Shown here: positions 40,259-47,929 of the stretch, in pieces
Numbering within the stretch: position 1 is the stretch's first letter
Layout: each line of letters opens with the position of its first letter
NCBI GenBank assembly: GCA_964627195.1
Contig: CAZVJU010000001.1
Coordinates: forward strand, 39,646 to 103,645
Direction of reading: 5' to 3'
DNA: 64,000 bases
DNA from: CAZVJU01 sp964627195
GTDB taxonomy: Bacteria; Patescibacteriota; Microgenomatia; UBA8517
The notes under the pieces: generated by a model
Databases searched by the model: none
What the model was told of the DNA's origin: nothing
What the model saw: only the letters and a program-made list of their open reading frames with translations
Made by a program: the position numbers and the translations under genes

Positions 40259-40822
40259 ATGAAAATATTCTTCCACTCATCAATCTTTGCCAAGCAAAAA
40301 TACGAGAAAAACTATAAAACAATCGTTGATATATGTAAAAGTTTGGGTCACACGGTCTTTGCTGACCACATGCTTAAACGCACCCATCACGACACAGATA
40401 AATTTAGTAGAAAGCAGCATGAAGCTGATTTTCAAAGATTGACCAAACAAATCAAAGAATCTGATGCTGTGATTGTCGAGGGTACAGCACCAAGTATTGG
40501 CACCGGACACTACATGACAATTGCCTTGCATTACCTTAAACCTGTGCTTGTACTTTATCAAAAAAATCCACACGGTGTATTAGTTGGTGACCCGAACCGA
40601 CTTCTTGTATTAAAAAAATACGAAATAAAAAACACCGAGGACATAAAACACATAACTAATTTATTCCTTAAAAACGCTGATGATAAAAAACTAAAACATA
40701 GGTTTAACTTAATGTTGGATAATCAGATGGTTACTTACTTAAAAAACAAATCGATGGAGTTAAAAATAAGTAAAGCAGATATTATACGCAAGCTCATAAC
40801 ACAAGAGGGTGGCAATCACTAG
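40259..40822 (+). CDS. Nucleoside 2-deoxyribosyltransferase-like protein
   Basis: This 187-aa protein has an NDT-like N-terminal domain: FFHSSIFAKQKYEKNYKTI, then SDAVIVEGTAPSIGTGHYMTIALHYLKPVLVLY, where Glu and Tyr/His match the nucleophile region of the family. From about residue 140 the C-terminus (NQMVTYLKNKSMELKISKADIIRKLI) looks like a ribbon-helix-helix or small helical domain. The combination is unusual. It may be a nucleotide-processing enzyme or a nucleotide-sensing regulator. A CMP/dNMP hydrolase role is also possible. It lies 26 nt after the Nudix gene. Confidence 0.65.
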   Translation: MKIFFHSSIFAKQKYEKNYKTIVDICKSLGHTVFADHMLKRTHHDTDKFSRKQHEADFQRLTKQIKESDAVIVEGTAPSIGTGHYMTIALHYLKPVLVLYQKNPHGVLVGDPNRLLVLKKYEIKNTEDIKHITNLFLKNADDKKLKHRFNLMLDNQMVTYLKNKSMELKISKADIIRKLITQEGGNH

Positions 40823-40952
40823 CTTTTTGAATCAATTCAGTCTTGCCACCAGTAATCAAGTTCTTGTACTGACATCTATAAGTTTAATATAAACATATGT
40901 CGGGGATAAAGAAAAAGTCGCTAAAAAAAATAATGTACGAGTGTGATTGGTG

Positions 40953-40985
40953 GTAACGAACAATAGGAAAACTATTGTTCGTTAC
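40953..40985 (+). promoter_or_regulatory. 14-bp perfect hairpin before the P-loop kinase gene
   Basis: GTAACGAACAATAG pairs with CTATTGTTCGTTAC around GAAAA, 25 nt before ATG 41011. No T tract follows. It could be an operator or a translational control hairpin. Confidence 0.5.
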
Positions 40986-41010
40986 GAAGAGGAGTCATTC
41001 TATTAGATAA

Positions 41011-41550
41011 ATGCAGAAATTAATTATTGTTTGTGGATTACCAGGCACAGGCAAAACCGAATTAGCAAACGAATTATCTAAAGAGTTATCAATTTCAGTG
41101 CTGCATAAAGACTGTATAAAAGAGGCACTTTACGAAATTCAGAATCTCTCCACTTTAGAGGAGAGTAGGATAATAGGTTTACACTCAATGCTTTTACTCT
41201 ACAGGCTAACTGAGAAACAGCTAGACAACGGTTTGGACATTATAATCGAAGCCCCATTTAACGTTTTAGAGGGTTACAAATTATTTAGAAAGTGGGAAAG
41301 AAAATATAACAACTTACACATATTTTCTATAATTTGTGAAATCGACGAAAAAGAAAGAAGGAGACGGTGTACTAACAGAGAACGCCATGCCGCACACCAT
41401 GACAACGAAAGAGGATTTGAAGGTAGAACAAAAAGCAAAGCCTACAAAAAGTTGCCGGGAAAAATCATCAAAGTTAGAACAGACAGACCAGTTACAAAAT
41501 TAGTCAGTGAAATATCTACAAGCTATTTTAAATATAAAACGAAAAGATGA
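41011..41550 (+). CDS. P-loop kinase/AAA_33-type ATP-binding protein
   Basis: This 179-aa protein has Walker A GLPGTGKTELA at residues 9-19, a helical segment, IIIEAPFNVLEGY as Walker B-like strand, and a Lid-like Arg-rich segment (DEKERRRRCTNRERHAAHHDNERGF). This matches small AAA_33 kinases such as gluconate, chloramphenicol or zeta-toxin-like enzymes. A Shine-Dalgarno AGAGGAG lies upstream of the ATG. The gene sits in the island between nucleotide-processing genes and the radical SAM gene, with larger gaps than its neighbours. The phosphorylated substrate is unknown. Confidence 0.7.
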   Translation: MQKLIIVCGLPGTGKTELANELSKELSISVLHKDCIKEALYEIQNLSTLEESRIIGLHSMLLLYRLTEKQLDNGLDIIIEAPFNVLEGYKLFRKWERKYNNLHIFSIICEIDEKERRRRCTNRERHAAHHDNERGFEGRTKSKAYKKLPGKIIKVRTDRPVTKLVSEISTSYFKYKTKR

Positions 41551-41689
41551 AAATTCACCAACCCCAAAAGAGACAAAAACCTCACTATAGTGATAAAAAA
41601 CAGTTTGAAGGTAAATCAAAAAGCATAATTTACGAAAATTGATGCGGTTTGATACATCATTATATACTGTATATTCATACCAACTAAAG

Positions 41690-42013
41690 AATTAATTAAT
41701 GAATGCAACGAACTTCAGATCAACTTCAAATATATGGAGGAGAAACTTAATGAAATCTTACATTTTCAAACGTTGTCAAAGCTGCAACCTGTTTCTAAAT
41801 ACTTAAAGGGGGTTGAAAAGAAAGCGTGTTATTATTGGCTCTAGATAAAAGGTTCTTTAGTGAAGTATTTACCAAGTACCTAACAAAAAACTTTTTTGCG
41901 TTTTGATATCAATGCTACTATTATTATCGCAGGTTCCTGCTTCTACCCCTTCGCCTATATCAGCAACCAAAGAATACAGGTTACCAGTTGGTTTTATACT
42001 TAATGACATTTAA
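41690..42013 (+). pseudogene. Decayed copy of the phosphomutase 5' region
   Basis: Across three frames, fragments match the first ~110 codons of the phosphomutase at 36288-37694 in the same order. ELQINFK matches DVQINFK, ATGGAGGAGAAACT aligns with ATGGAGAGGAAAACT, VIIG-DKRFFSEVFTKYL matches IVIGYDTRFMSKEFANFI, and PASTPSPISATKEYRLPVGFIL matches GPSTTPLLTFTTHKYQFPLGIN. Stops and frameshifts break it. It is a relic of a duplicated or replaced gene and explains an otherwise empty 465-nt gap. Confidence 0.7.
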
Positions 42014-42015
42014 AC

Positions 42016-43098
42016 ATGCATGAATTTGATTTTACTGCTTTTAGAGATCAAGGAATTGAGAGGATTGGAGAGTTGAATCCTTACATTACTTTGGCATGTG
42101 ACCTTAGATGTCGGTATTGCTATATGTATGATTTTTTAGAAAATGCTGATAACAAGTTGGAACTGATGGAACCCGATTTTTTATTTGGATTGATTAATTT
42201 TTTTAGTGACTCCGGTAATGGTTTGGATAGAATGACATTATTGGGAGGAGAACCTACTTTACACCCCGATATTACTGAGATTATTGACGTTATTTCTAAC
42301 ATGCCAATTAAGGAAAAGCGAATGACCACAAATGGGATAGGAACTCACCATCTAAAACTAGAAAAGTTGAAACCAGAAGCGCTTGATCACATTTCTGTTA
42401 GTATTGATGGAACAAATCCAGAAACAAATGATTCCACTCGAGGGAAAGGAACATTTGAAAAGATCCTAGAAACTATTGGTAAATACTCTCAATCTGGTAT
42501 CAAACTAAGTATTAATTATACTGTAACTAGCAAGAACTTGAGTCAGCTTAATGAGGTGGTATCTTTTTTTGCCGAAAAAGGAGTGTCGATTATCAACTTT
42601 CATCGTGCGTCACTTGACGGTTATGCTTATGCAAACCCAGATCTAATAGTTAAAGCGAGTGATTGGATCAACGCGAGAGACAACCTTTCGACCTACATCC
42701 ATAACAATTCACAACAATTTCCCGGCCTAACTATCAGAATTCCATACATATTTTTAACGCCAAGACAGATCGAACAATTAAATTACAAGCCAATTCAAGA
42801 GCAGAATTATCATTCACTACAGGGTGGACACAGATTAATTGTTTTTCCGCCAACTAAAAAGGGGCGCGGGCTGTGTTACATGTCCTCTGATTTAATAGGC
42901 CAACCTAACGCTGAACTTGGGTATGTCACTTCCAGTGGCTCATTTGTGTGGAACGAACATCAATCTAACGAGTTTACAGCCTATGCCAGATCTGCTTCTT
43001 CAAATGTTTCAACCGAAATAAAAAACCAAAGTGGAGAAATTGATTTAGCAAACATATTAAGAGTATCACATTCTTTCAAGGCGGTTATTAACACGTAG
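42016..43098 (+). CDS. Radical SAM protein
   Basis: This 360-aa radical SAM enzyme binds the 4Fe-4S cluster through CDLRCRYCY (CxxxCxxC) near residues 29-36. It has MTLLGGEPTLHPDI for SAM binding and strands THHLKLEKL...SVSIDGTNPETND typical of the TIM barrel. A single Cys (GRGLCYMSSD) lies in the C-terminal half, and there is no SPASM-type Cys cluster. It starts two bases after a small stop and precedes the GT4 fusion without any gap (stop 43098, start 43099). No small precursor peptide of RiPP type is visible upstream. It may modify a sugar or nucleotide. Confidence 0.85.
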   Translation: MHEFDFTAFRDQGIERIGELNPYITLACDLRCRYCYMYDFLENADNKLELMEPDFLFGLINFFSDSGNGLDRMTLLGGEPTLHPDITEIIDVISNMPIKEKRMTTNGIGTHHLKLEKLKPEALDHISVSIDGTNPETNDSTRGKGTFEKILETIGKYSQSGIKLSINYTVTSKNLSQLNEVVSFFAEKGVSIINFHRASLDGYAYANPDLIVKASDWINARDNLSTYIHNNSQQFPGLTIRIPYIFLTPRQIEQLNYKPIQEQNYHSLQGGHRLIVFPPTKKGRGLCYMSSDLIGQPNAELGYVTSSGSFVWNEHQSNEFTAYARSASSNVSTEIKNQSGEIDLANILRVSHSFKAVINT

Positions 43099-45096
43099 AT
43101 GAAAATAGCGATAGACATCTCTCAAATAGTATATGGTACAGGAGTATCTGTTTACACCGAAAATCTTGTAAAATCACTTGTTAAAAAATACACAAATATA
43201 GAGTGGGTTTTATTTGGAGGATCGCTCCGCAAGAAACATATTCTTACAAGCTTTACAAATCAAATTGGTGTAAAAGGAATAATAAAACCATTTCCTCCCG
43301 GGTTATCAAATATTGTCTGGAACAAGTTGCATTATTTTCCGATTGAAAATTGGGTAGGCAAAGTTGATTTGATCCACACCTCCGATTGGGCCGAACCTCC
43401 ATCAAATTCTCCAAAGGTAACTACAGTACACGATCTTGCTGTTCTAAAATACCCTGAAACCACAACAGAATTGATAAGAAGTGCGCATGTGAGAAGACTA
43501 TTCTGGGTGAAAAAAGAGTCCAAGAAAATCCTTACAGTCAGTGAAACTACTAAATGGGATATTATAAAAACCCTTAAGATTGATCCAGGGAAAATCACAG
43601 TTACTTACCAAGGAGTGGATAAGATTTATTACCCTAGAAATACAAAAGACATAAACAGAGTTAAATCTAAATACAGCTTAGGTGATAACTATTTATTTTC
43701 TCTGTCAACTTTAGAACCTAGAAAGAACCAGGAGAGACTAATTCAAGCATTTCAATTAATTAGGAAAATTAATCCAAACTTGCAACTATTATTGGCTGGT
43801 AAATCGGGGTGGGGGGGGAAAATACGTTCTGGAAACGGGGTAATAGTACCAGGATATGTTCCAAAAGACGATCTGCCAGGATTATTTTCAGGTTGTTCGA
43901 CTTATGTACTACCTAGTTTATATGAGGGTTTCGGGGTTAGCCTATTGCAGGCTATGTCATGCGGTGTACCTATTGTCACTAGTAATGTGTCAAGTATGCC
44001 GGAAGTTGTTGGTAACGCTGGAGTTTTGGTAAATCCTAGAAGCATTAAGGATATCTCCGAGGGTATTCTTTATGCTATGGAAAGAAAAACTAATTTAAGC
44101 AAAACCAGCCTAAAGCGAGCAAGCATTTTTTCCTGGGACAGTGTCGTCAACAAAACTTTTGATGCTTATATGGAAGCAATTGATAGTTTCTCAGGATACG
44201 ATTCATTCAAGGTATATTTTGAACACTGTTTATCTTCCAAGAAATTTAAACTTAAAAATAAAAGGGGGCGGTCTTATACAACGTTAGGCTTCATCCATGC
44301 AGGTGGAGGGGGTACACGATTAAAAAACAAGGGTTATTCAAAATTAGATAAATGGCCTAAGGTACTTCTCGATATCCCATACCAAAATAACAAACTAGGA
44401 CTTAAGAGGGTAACAATGCTAGATCGCACAATTTTTGAACTTAATAGAACCGGTTTTAATAATTTTCTCTGCTTGATTAGTTATGATAATAACACTGACC
44501 AAATCAAACAACATATTGATAAATTCTACAACAACAAAAGTGGTTTAATACCTATAACCTTAAAAAAGTACGAGGGGAGTTCAAAAGAAGGTGCTGCTAA
44601 AAGCTCATATCTTGCAATCAAAAAACTTGGTCTAAAAGGACTCTGTTACATGACCCCTCCCGACACCCTATTCCCATTTAATAAACTACCTAAGGTCATC
44701 CAATTCCACAAAAGACATAATTCTGTTATAACTTGGACTGTTACTGGTATTCCGGACAAAATGGCACAAAATGCTGGTCGTGTTATTGTAGACAACAAAG
44801 GTCGTGTTATTGGTTCAAACGAAAACAACAGTTTAAATCCACTCCCCAAACTGCTAAAAGACTATAAAAAATATACAAGCACAGGGGTGTTCGTAGTAGA
44901 TACAAAACTTTACCAAAAAATATTCGAAGAATTTATCAATAAGCACGGCGATCTTAATCGACCGCTTGATCTCTGGAGAGATATAATATCATGGTCGATT
45001 TCAGCAGGTTATACAGTACTAGCTTATGATATTAAGGAACCAGCTCCGGATTTAGGAGAAATTCCTAGATTAAAGGCAGCTGGTGGTTTACAGTAA
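43099..45096 (+). CDS. Fusion of GT4 glycosyltransferase and sugar-1-phosphate nucleotidyltransferase-like domain
   Basis: This 665-aa protein has two parts. Residues 1-360 form a GT-B/GT4 transferase: DISQIVYGTGVSVYTENL, STLEPRKNQERLI, and SLYEGFGVSLLQAMSCGVPIVTS with the donor-binding E-G-F-G motif. Residues about 395-665 form an NTP-transferase-like domain: FIHAGGGGTRLKNKGYSK, a divergent GxGTR loop, then PKVLLDI, YMTPPDTLFPF and an acidic TSTGVFVVDTKLY. This would join making an NDP-sugar to its transfer. It is the last gene of the island. The GGGGTR variant and missing DxD make activity of the second half uncertain. Confidence 0.78.
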   Translation: MKIAIDISQIVYGTGVSVYTENLVKSLVKKYTNIEWVLFGGSLRKKHILTSFTNQIGVKGIIKPFPPGLSNIVWNKLHYFPIENWVGKVDLIHTSDWAEPPSNSPKVTTVHDLAVLKYPETTTELIRSAHVRRLFWVKKESKKILTVSETTKWDIIKTLKIDPGKITVTYQGVDKIYYPRNTKDINRVKSKYSLGDNYLFSLSTLEPRKNQERLIQAFQLIRKINPNLQLLLAGKSGWGGKIRSGNGVIVPGYVPKDDLPGLFSGCSTYVLPSLYEGFGVSLLQAMSCGVPIVTSNVSSMPEVVGNAGVLVNPRSIKDISEGILYAMERKTNLSKTSLKRASIFSWDSVVNKTFDAYMEAIDSFSGYDSFKVYFEHCLSSKKFKLKNKRGRSYTTLGFIHAGGGGTRLKNKGYSKLDKWPKVLLDIPYQNNKLGLKRVTMLDRTIFELNRTGFNNFLCLISYDNNTDQIKQHIDKFYNNKSGLIPITLKKYEGSSKEGAAKSSYLAIKKLGLKGLCYMTPPDTLFPFNKLPKVIQFHKRHNSVITWTVTGIPDKMAQNAGRVIVDNKGRVIGSNENNSLNPLPKLLKDYKKYTSTGVFVVDTKLYQKIFEEFINKHGDLNRPLDLWRDIISWSISAGYTVLAYDIKEPAPDLGEIPRLKAAGGLQ

Positions 45097-45224
45097 CAAG
45101 AACCTAGAACCGCTTTTTCCCCCACACTTTCTGTATTAAAAGTATTCCGCTTGTGTTATCTTATACCGAACTTTTTTATTATTTCAATCAGGCCGGAAGT
45201 GTTTTGCTAAATTTGTGCGTAATA

Positions 45225-45281
45225 GGTTCGAATACTTTCCATCCAGGCCTGAAAGGGCGGGGTTTCCTCGAAACTGTTATA
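45225..45281 (+). repeat. Palindromic element, decayed copy 4 (right island boundary)
   Basis: GGTTCGAATACTTTCCATCC, a weak hairpin (CCTGAAAGGG and GGCGGGG), GTTTCCTCGAAACTGTTATA. It aligns with the right half of copies 1-3 (TTCAATTCATCC, hairpin, GGTTTTCTTGAATGCTGTTATA). It lies between the end of the GT fusion and the broken rfbC start. Confidence 0.6.
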
Positions 45282-45324
45282 AGAAGGAGTCCCTGAATTG
45301 AAGTTTTTTTATTGTTATATTCAT
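45277..45324 (-). pseudogene. rfbC: 5' remnant of rfbC directly after rfbB
   Basis: ATG at 45324 overlaps the rfbB stop (ATGA). The frame reads MNITIKKLQFRDSFL and meets TAA inside the palindromic element. The start resembles RmlC N-termini (xIxIKKLxFxDxRG), and position and overlap fit the rfbB-rfbC gene order. Its continuation is probably the fragment at 35193-35510. Confidence 0.55.
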
Positions 45325-46331
45325 TTTTGTCCGGTTTTTTCATAAAGTCTTTCCGCTTTACTTTTTAGCGGTCTCCACCACCAGTCATTTTTCTTATACC
45401 AGTCTACAGTTTTTTCAAGCCATGCATCAAAATCGTGTTTAGGCTGCCAACCAAGTTCTTTTTTAATCTTTCTCCAATCAATTGCATATCGTCTGTCATG
45501 CCCAGGTCTGTCTTTAACAAATTTAATATAGTCTTTTTCACTTTTACCAAATAGTCTTAAAAGTATTTTCGCTGTCTCCAAATTATTAATATCGCGTGTC
45601 AAGCCACCCAACATATATGTTTCTCCGACTTTTCCTTTTCTAATAACCGTGTCTATTCCTCTACAGTGATCCTCGACATAAAGCCAGTCACGAACATATA
45701 AACCATCGCCGTAAATTGGTAAGGGTTTATTGTCAATCAAGTTCGTAATCATTCTAGGAATAAATTTCTCCGGGTTTTGAAACGGACCGTAGTTATCTGC
45801 GCAATTTGTAATACTTATTGGTAATCCAAAAGTTTCATAATATGCTCTCACTAAATGATCTGCTCCTGCTTTGCTGGCTGAATAGGGATTTCTTGGTTTA
45901 TAAGGGGTTTTTTCACTGAATTTTTCTTTTGAGTTAAGTTCCAATGCACCAAAAACTTCATCTGTTGACACATAGTGAAATCGTTTAACTTCATGTTTCA
46001 GTGCCATGTCCAATAATACTTGGGTTCCTAAAACATTGGTTTTTACGAAGGTTGAAGGTCCTACTACTGACCGATCTACATGACTCTCAGCTGCAAAATG
46101 GACAACACCATCAACTCCTTTTAAAGCTGCGTCAACGATTGATGATTTACAAACATCTCCCTTAATAAAAGTGTAACGGGAATTATCAGCGAAATCCTTT
46201 GTAGATGACAAATTGCCCGCATAGGTAAGTTTATCCAAATTAACTATTCTGTCTGTCGGATATTTTTTCAACCAATATCGGATGAAGTTTGATCCAATAA
46301 AGCCAGCACCCCCTGTAACTAACAACTGCAT
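45321..46331 (-). CDS. rfbB: dTDP-glucose 4,6-dehydratase (RmlB)
   Basis: This 336-aa SDR enzyme has GGAGFIGSNFIRYW near the start, HFAAESHVDRS near residue 80, STDEVFGAL with the active-site DE pair, and YSASKAGADHLVRAYYETFG (YxxxK). It converts dTDP-glucose to dTDP-4-keto-6-deoxyglucose. It lies 143 nt downstream of rfbA on the same strand. All catalytic residues look intact. Its ancestral successor, rfbC, starts at its stop codon but is now interrupted by the plus-strand island. Confidence 0.95.
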   Translation of the reverse strand: MQLLVTGGAGFIGSNFIRYWLKKYPTDRIVNLDKLTYAGNLSSTKDFADNSRYTFIKGDVCKSSIVDAALKGVDGVVHFAAESHVDRSVVGPSTFVKTNVLGTQVLLDMALKHEVKRFHYVSTDEVFGALELNSKEKFSEKTPYKPRNPYSASKAGADHLVRAYYETFGLPISITNCADNYGPFQNPEKFIPRMITNLIDNKPLPIYGDGLYVRDWLYVEDHCRGIDTVIRKGKVGETYMLGGLTRDINNLETAKILLRLFGKSEKDYIKFVKDRPGHDRRYAIDWRKIKKELGWQPKHDFDAWLEKTVDWYKKNDWWWRPLKSKAERLYEKTGQK

Positions 46332-46473
46332 ATCACATTAATAGCATATAGTCATCTAATTTATTTGTAATTTTTTGCTTTGGCATACTTCGTCTGTAAA
46401 TCCGGCTCTGCCTGTAACCAAAAGTTTCATTCTTGAATAAATGTGCAGGATCACCCCTGTACATTAGATGCTT

Positions 46474-47553
46474 TTATAATCTTACTTGACTTTTTTCTCC
46501 AACAAAAAGTTCCAAACAGTTTGTGTGTCCGTCAACTTCAGTAACCTCAGTCATAGTTCCTATCAAACTATTATCTATGGGTTGCTTAATTTTTAATATT
46601 TTTACACCCTCCATTAAGACACTATTTTCAACGCGGCTGTCCTCAATTTTGCATTGGTCGGAGATCGATGTATATGGACCAATATAAGAATTTTTAATGA
46701 TAACTCCGCTTCCAATAACAACTGGGCCTCTAATCTCTGAGTTGATTGTTTTACTATTTCTTCCTATTGTTACTCTTCCATGGATCTGACTTTTTTTATC
46801 GGGTTTACTTTTTACCTCTCCGTCTGTGTTTAAATCTAGAAGATACTGATTCGCATAAAGCCAATCATCGAATTTACCCGGGTCAAGCCACTTGCCTTTA
46901 TACTCGACAACATCAACTCGAAAACCTTTTTTTATCAACCATTTGAATGGTTCTAAAATTTCATATTCTCCGCGGCTTGATGCTTTAATTTTATCGCTAC
47001 CTTTAAAACTCTTAAAAACGTTGCTGTCAAAAAAATAAATTCCGGGAACGGCATACTCATTTGGCGGATTTTTCGGTTTTTCAACATAATCTTTTAATCT
47101 GCCGCGCTTATCAAAAATCGGTACACCAAGACGCCAATTTTCAGGATGTTTTACTTTAGCTACTAATCCGTTTGGTTTCTCTTTAACGAAATAATCCACT
47201 AAATCTTTTATTCCTTCCGTAAAAATATTATCCCCCAGATGTAAAAAGAAGTTGTCGCCGTTAATTTCCTTTTCGCAAACCTGAAAAATATTTGCAAGCC
47301 CGAGCGGTGATTCTTGTAAAACATAAGTAAACTTTAAACCCCACCTGCTTCCATTTCCTAAAACATTTGTTACGATATCTAACCATCCAGGATTATAGGT
47401 AATACAAACATCTTTTATACCGGCATCCGCTACCGCTTCAATTGGATAAAAGATAAGAGGTTTATTAGCTATAGGAATAAAATGCTTATTTGTAGAAAAT
47501 GTAAGGGGCTGCATCCGAGTCCCTCGTCCACCGGTTGGAATTATTGCCTTCAT
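46474..47553 (-). CDS. rfbA: Glucose-1-phosphate thymidylyltransferase, long form (RmlA2-like)
   Basis: The 359-aa enzyme has an N-terminal nucleotidyltransferase domain (GGRGTRMQPLTFSTNKHFIPIANKP) with metal-binding DNIF, and a C-terminal left-handed beta-helix (residues about 250-350: IHGRVTIGRNSKTINSEIRGPVVIG). That makes it the long RmlA2 form (about 355 aa), not the 290-aa RmlA1. It makes dTDP-glucose from dTTP and glucose-1-phosphate. Downstream come rfbB and the broken rfbC, then rfbD beyond the island, so the original order was probably rfbABCD. Confidence 0.93.
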   Translation of the reverse strand: MKAIIPTGGRGTRMQPLTFSTNKHFIPIANKPLIFYPIEAVADAGIKDVCITYNPGWLDIVTNVLGNGSRWGLKFTYVLQESPLGLANIFQVCEKEINGDNFFLHLGDNIFTEGIKDLVDYFVKEKPNGLVAKVKHPENWRLGVPIFDKRGRLKDYVEKPKNPPNEYAVPGIYFFDSNVFKSFKGSDKIKASSRGEYEILEPFKWLIKKGFRVDVVEYKGKWLDPGKFDDWLYANQYLLDLNTDGEVKSKPDKKSQIHGRVTIGRNSKTINSEIRGPVVIGSGVIIKNSYIGPYTSISDQCKIEDSRVENSVLMEGVKILKIKQPIDNSLIGTMTEVTEVDGHTNCLELFVGEKSQVRL

Positions 47554-47602
47554 AAACTTCTAGGGCAATGATACCAAATATAATGAACCATAGTCAAAAA
47601 TC

Positions 47603-47878
47603 ATGACAATTAGGATTCTGATTGAAACAATGAAGTATAATAATAGAACGATGTTAGAACAAGGAACACATACAACAATCAAGGAAATCAAGGAAAAGAC
47701 CAAAGCTCCATATATTCAGGTTGAAATACAACCACTGACCCCAGCAGAGCAATTTATATTAGACGTAGACGGACCACCAGCACTCAAAGATTTTTTAGAT
47801 TATGAAAGAAGACGTATAAAAGCATTAAAAGAAGTCGAAAACCGCTTGAAAGAAAAGCGTCCTTGGCGACTTGACTAA
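47603..47878 (+). CDS. Small hypothetical protein, possible
   Basis: This 91-aa ORF lies between divergent rfbA and convergent rtcB. The second half is charged and helical (LDYERRRIKALKEVENRLKEKRPW). The first half has possible beta strands (PYIQVEIQPLTPAEQFIL). The start could be 47603, 47630 or the Met at 47651. I recognise no family, and no strong ribosome-binding site. It could be real, but its codon pattern gives no independent proof. Confidence 0.4.
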   Translation: MTIRILIETMKYNNRTMLEQGTHTTIKEIKEKTKAPYIQVEIQPLTPAEQFILDVDGPPALKDFLDYERRRIKALKEVENRLKEKRPWRLD

Positions 47879-47885
47879 TTCACCC

Positions 47886-47915
47886 GTTTCCACCTAGGAG
47901 GTGGAATGAATTGAC
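47886..47915 (-). repeat. Palindromic element fragment, copy 5
   Basis: A TCCACCT-AGG-AGGTGGA hairpin is followed by ATGAATTGA, the flank seen next to the second hairpin of copies 1 and 2. Only that half remains. It lies after the small ORF and before the rtcB stop and may act as a terminator. Confidence 0.5.
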
Positions 47916-47929
47916 ACCCAGGGTTTTGC

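Noticed and set aside
41699..41803. Short Cys-containing ORF before the radical SAM gene as a RiPP precursor
   Set aside because: The reading frame is better explained as a remnant of the phosphomutase gene, with collinear matches continuing in other frames.
36256..45096. Phosphonate biosynthesis locus, prompted by Fe-dehydrogenase and nucleotidyltransferase
   Set aside because: No PEP mutase-like or phosphonopyruvate decarboxylase-like gene is present.
45225..45260. tRNA T-arm-like GGTTCGAATAC
   Set aside because: No cloverleaf can be built around it; the segment aligns with the palindromic element family.
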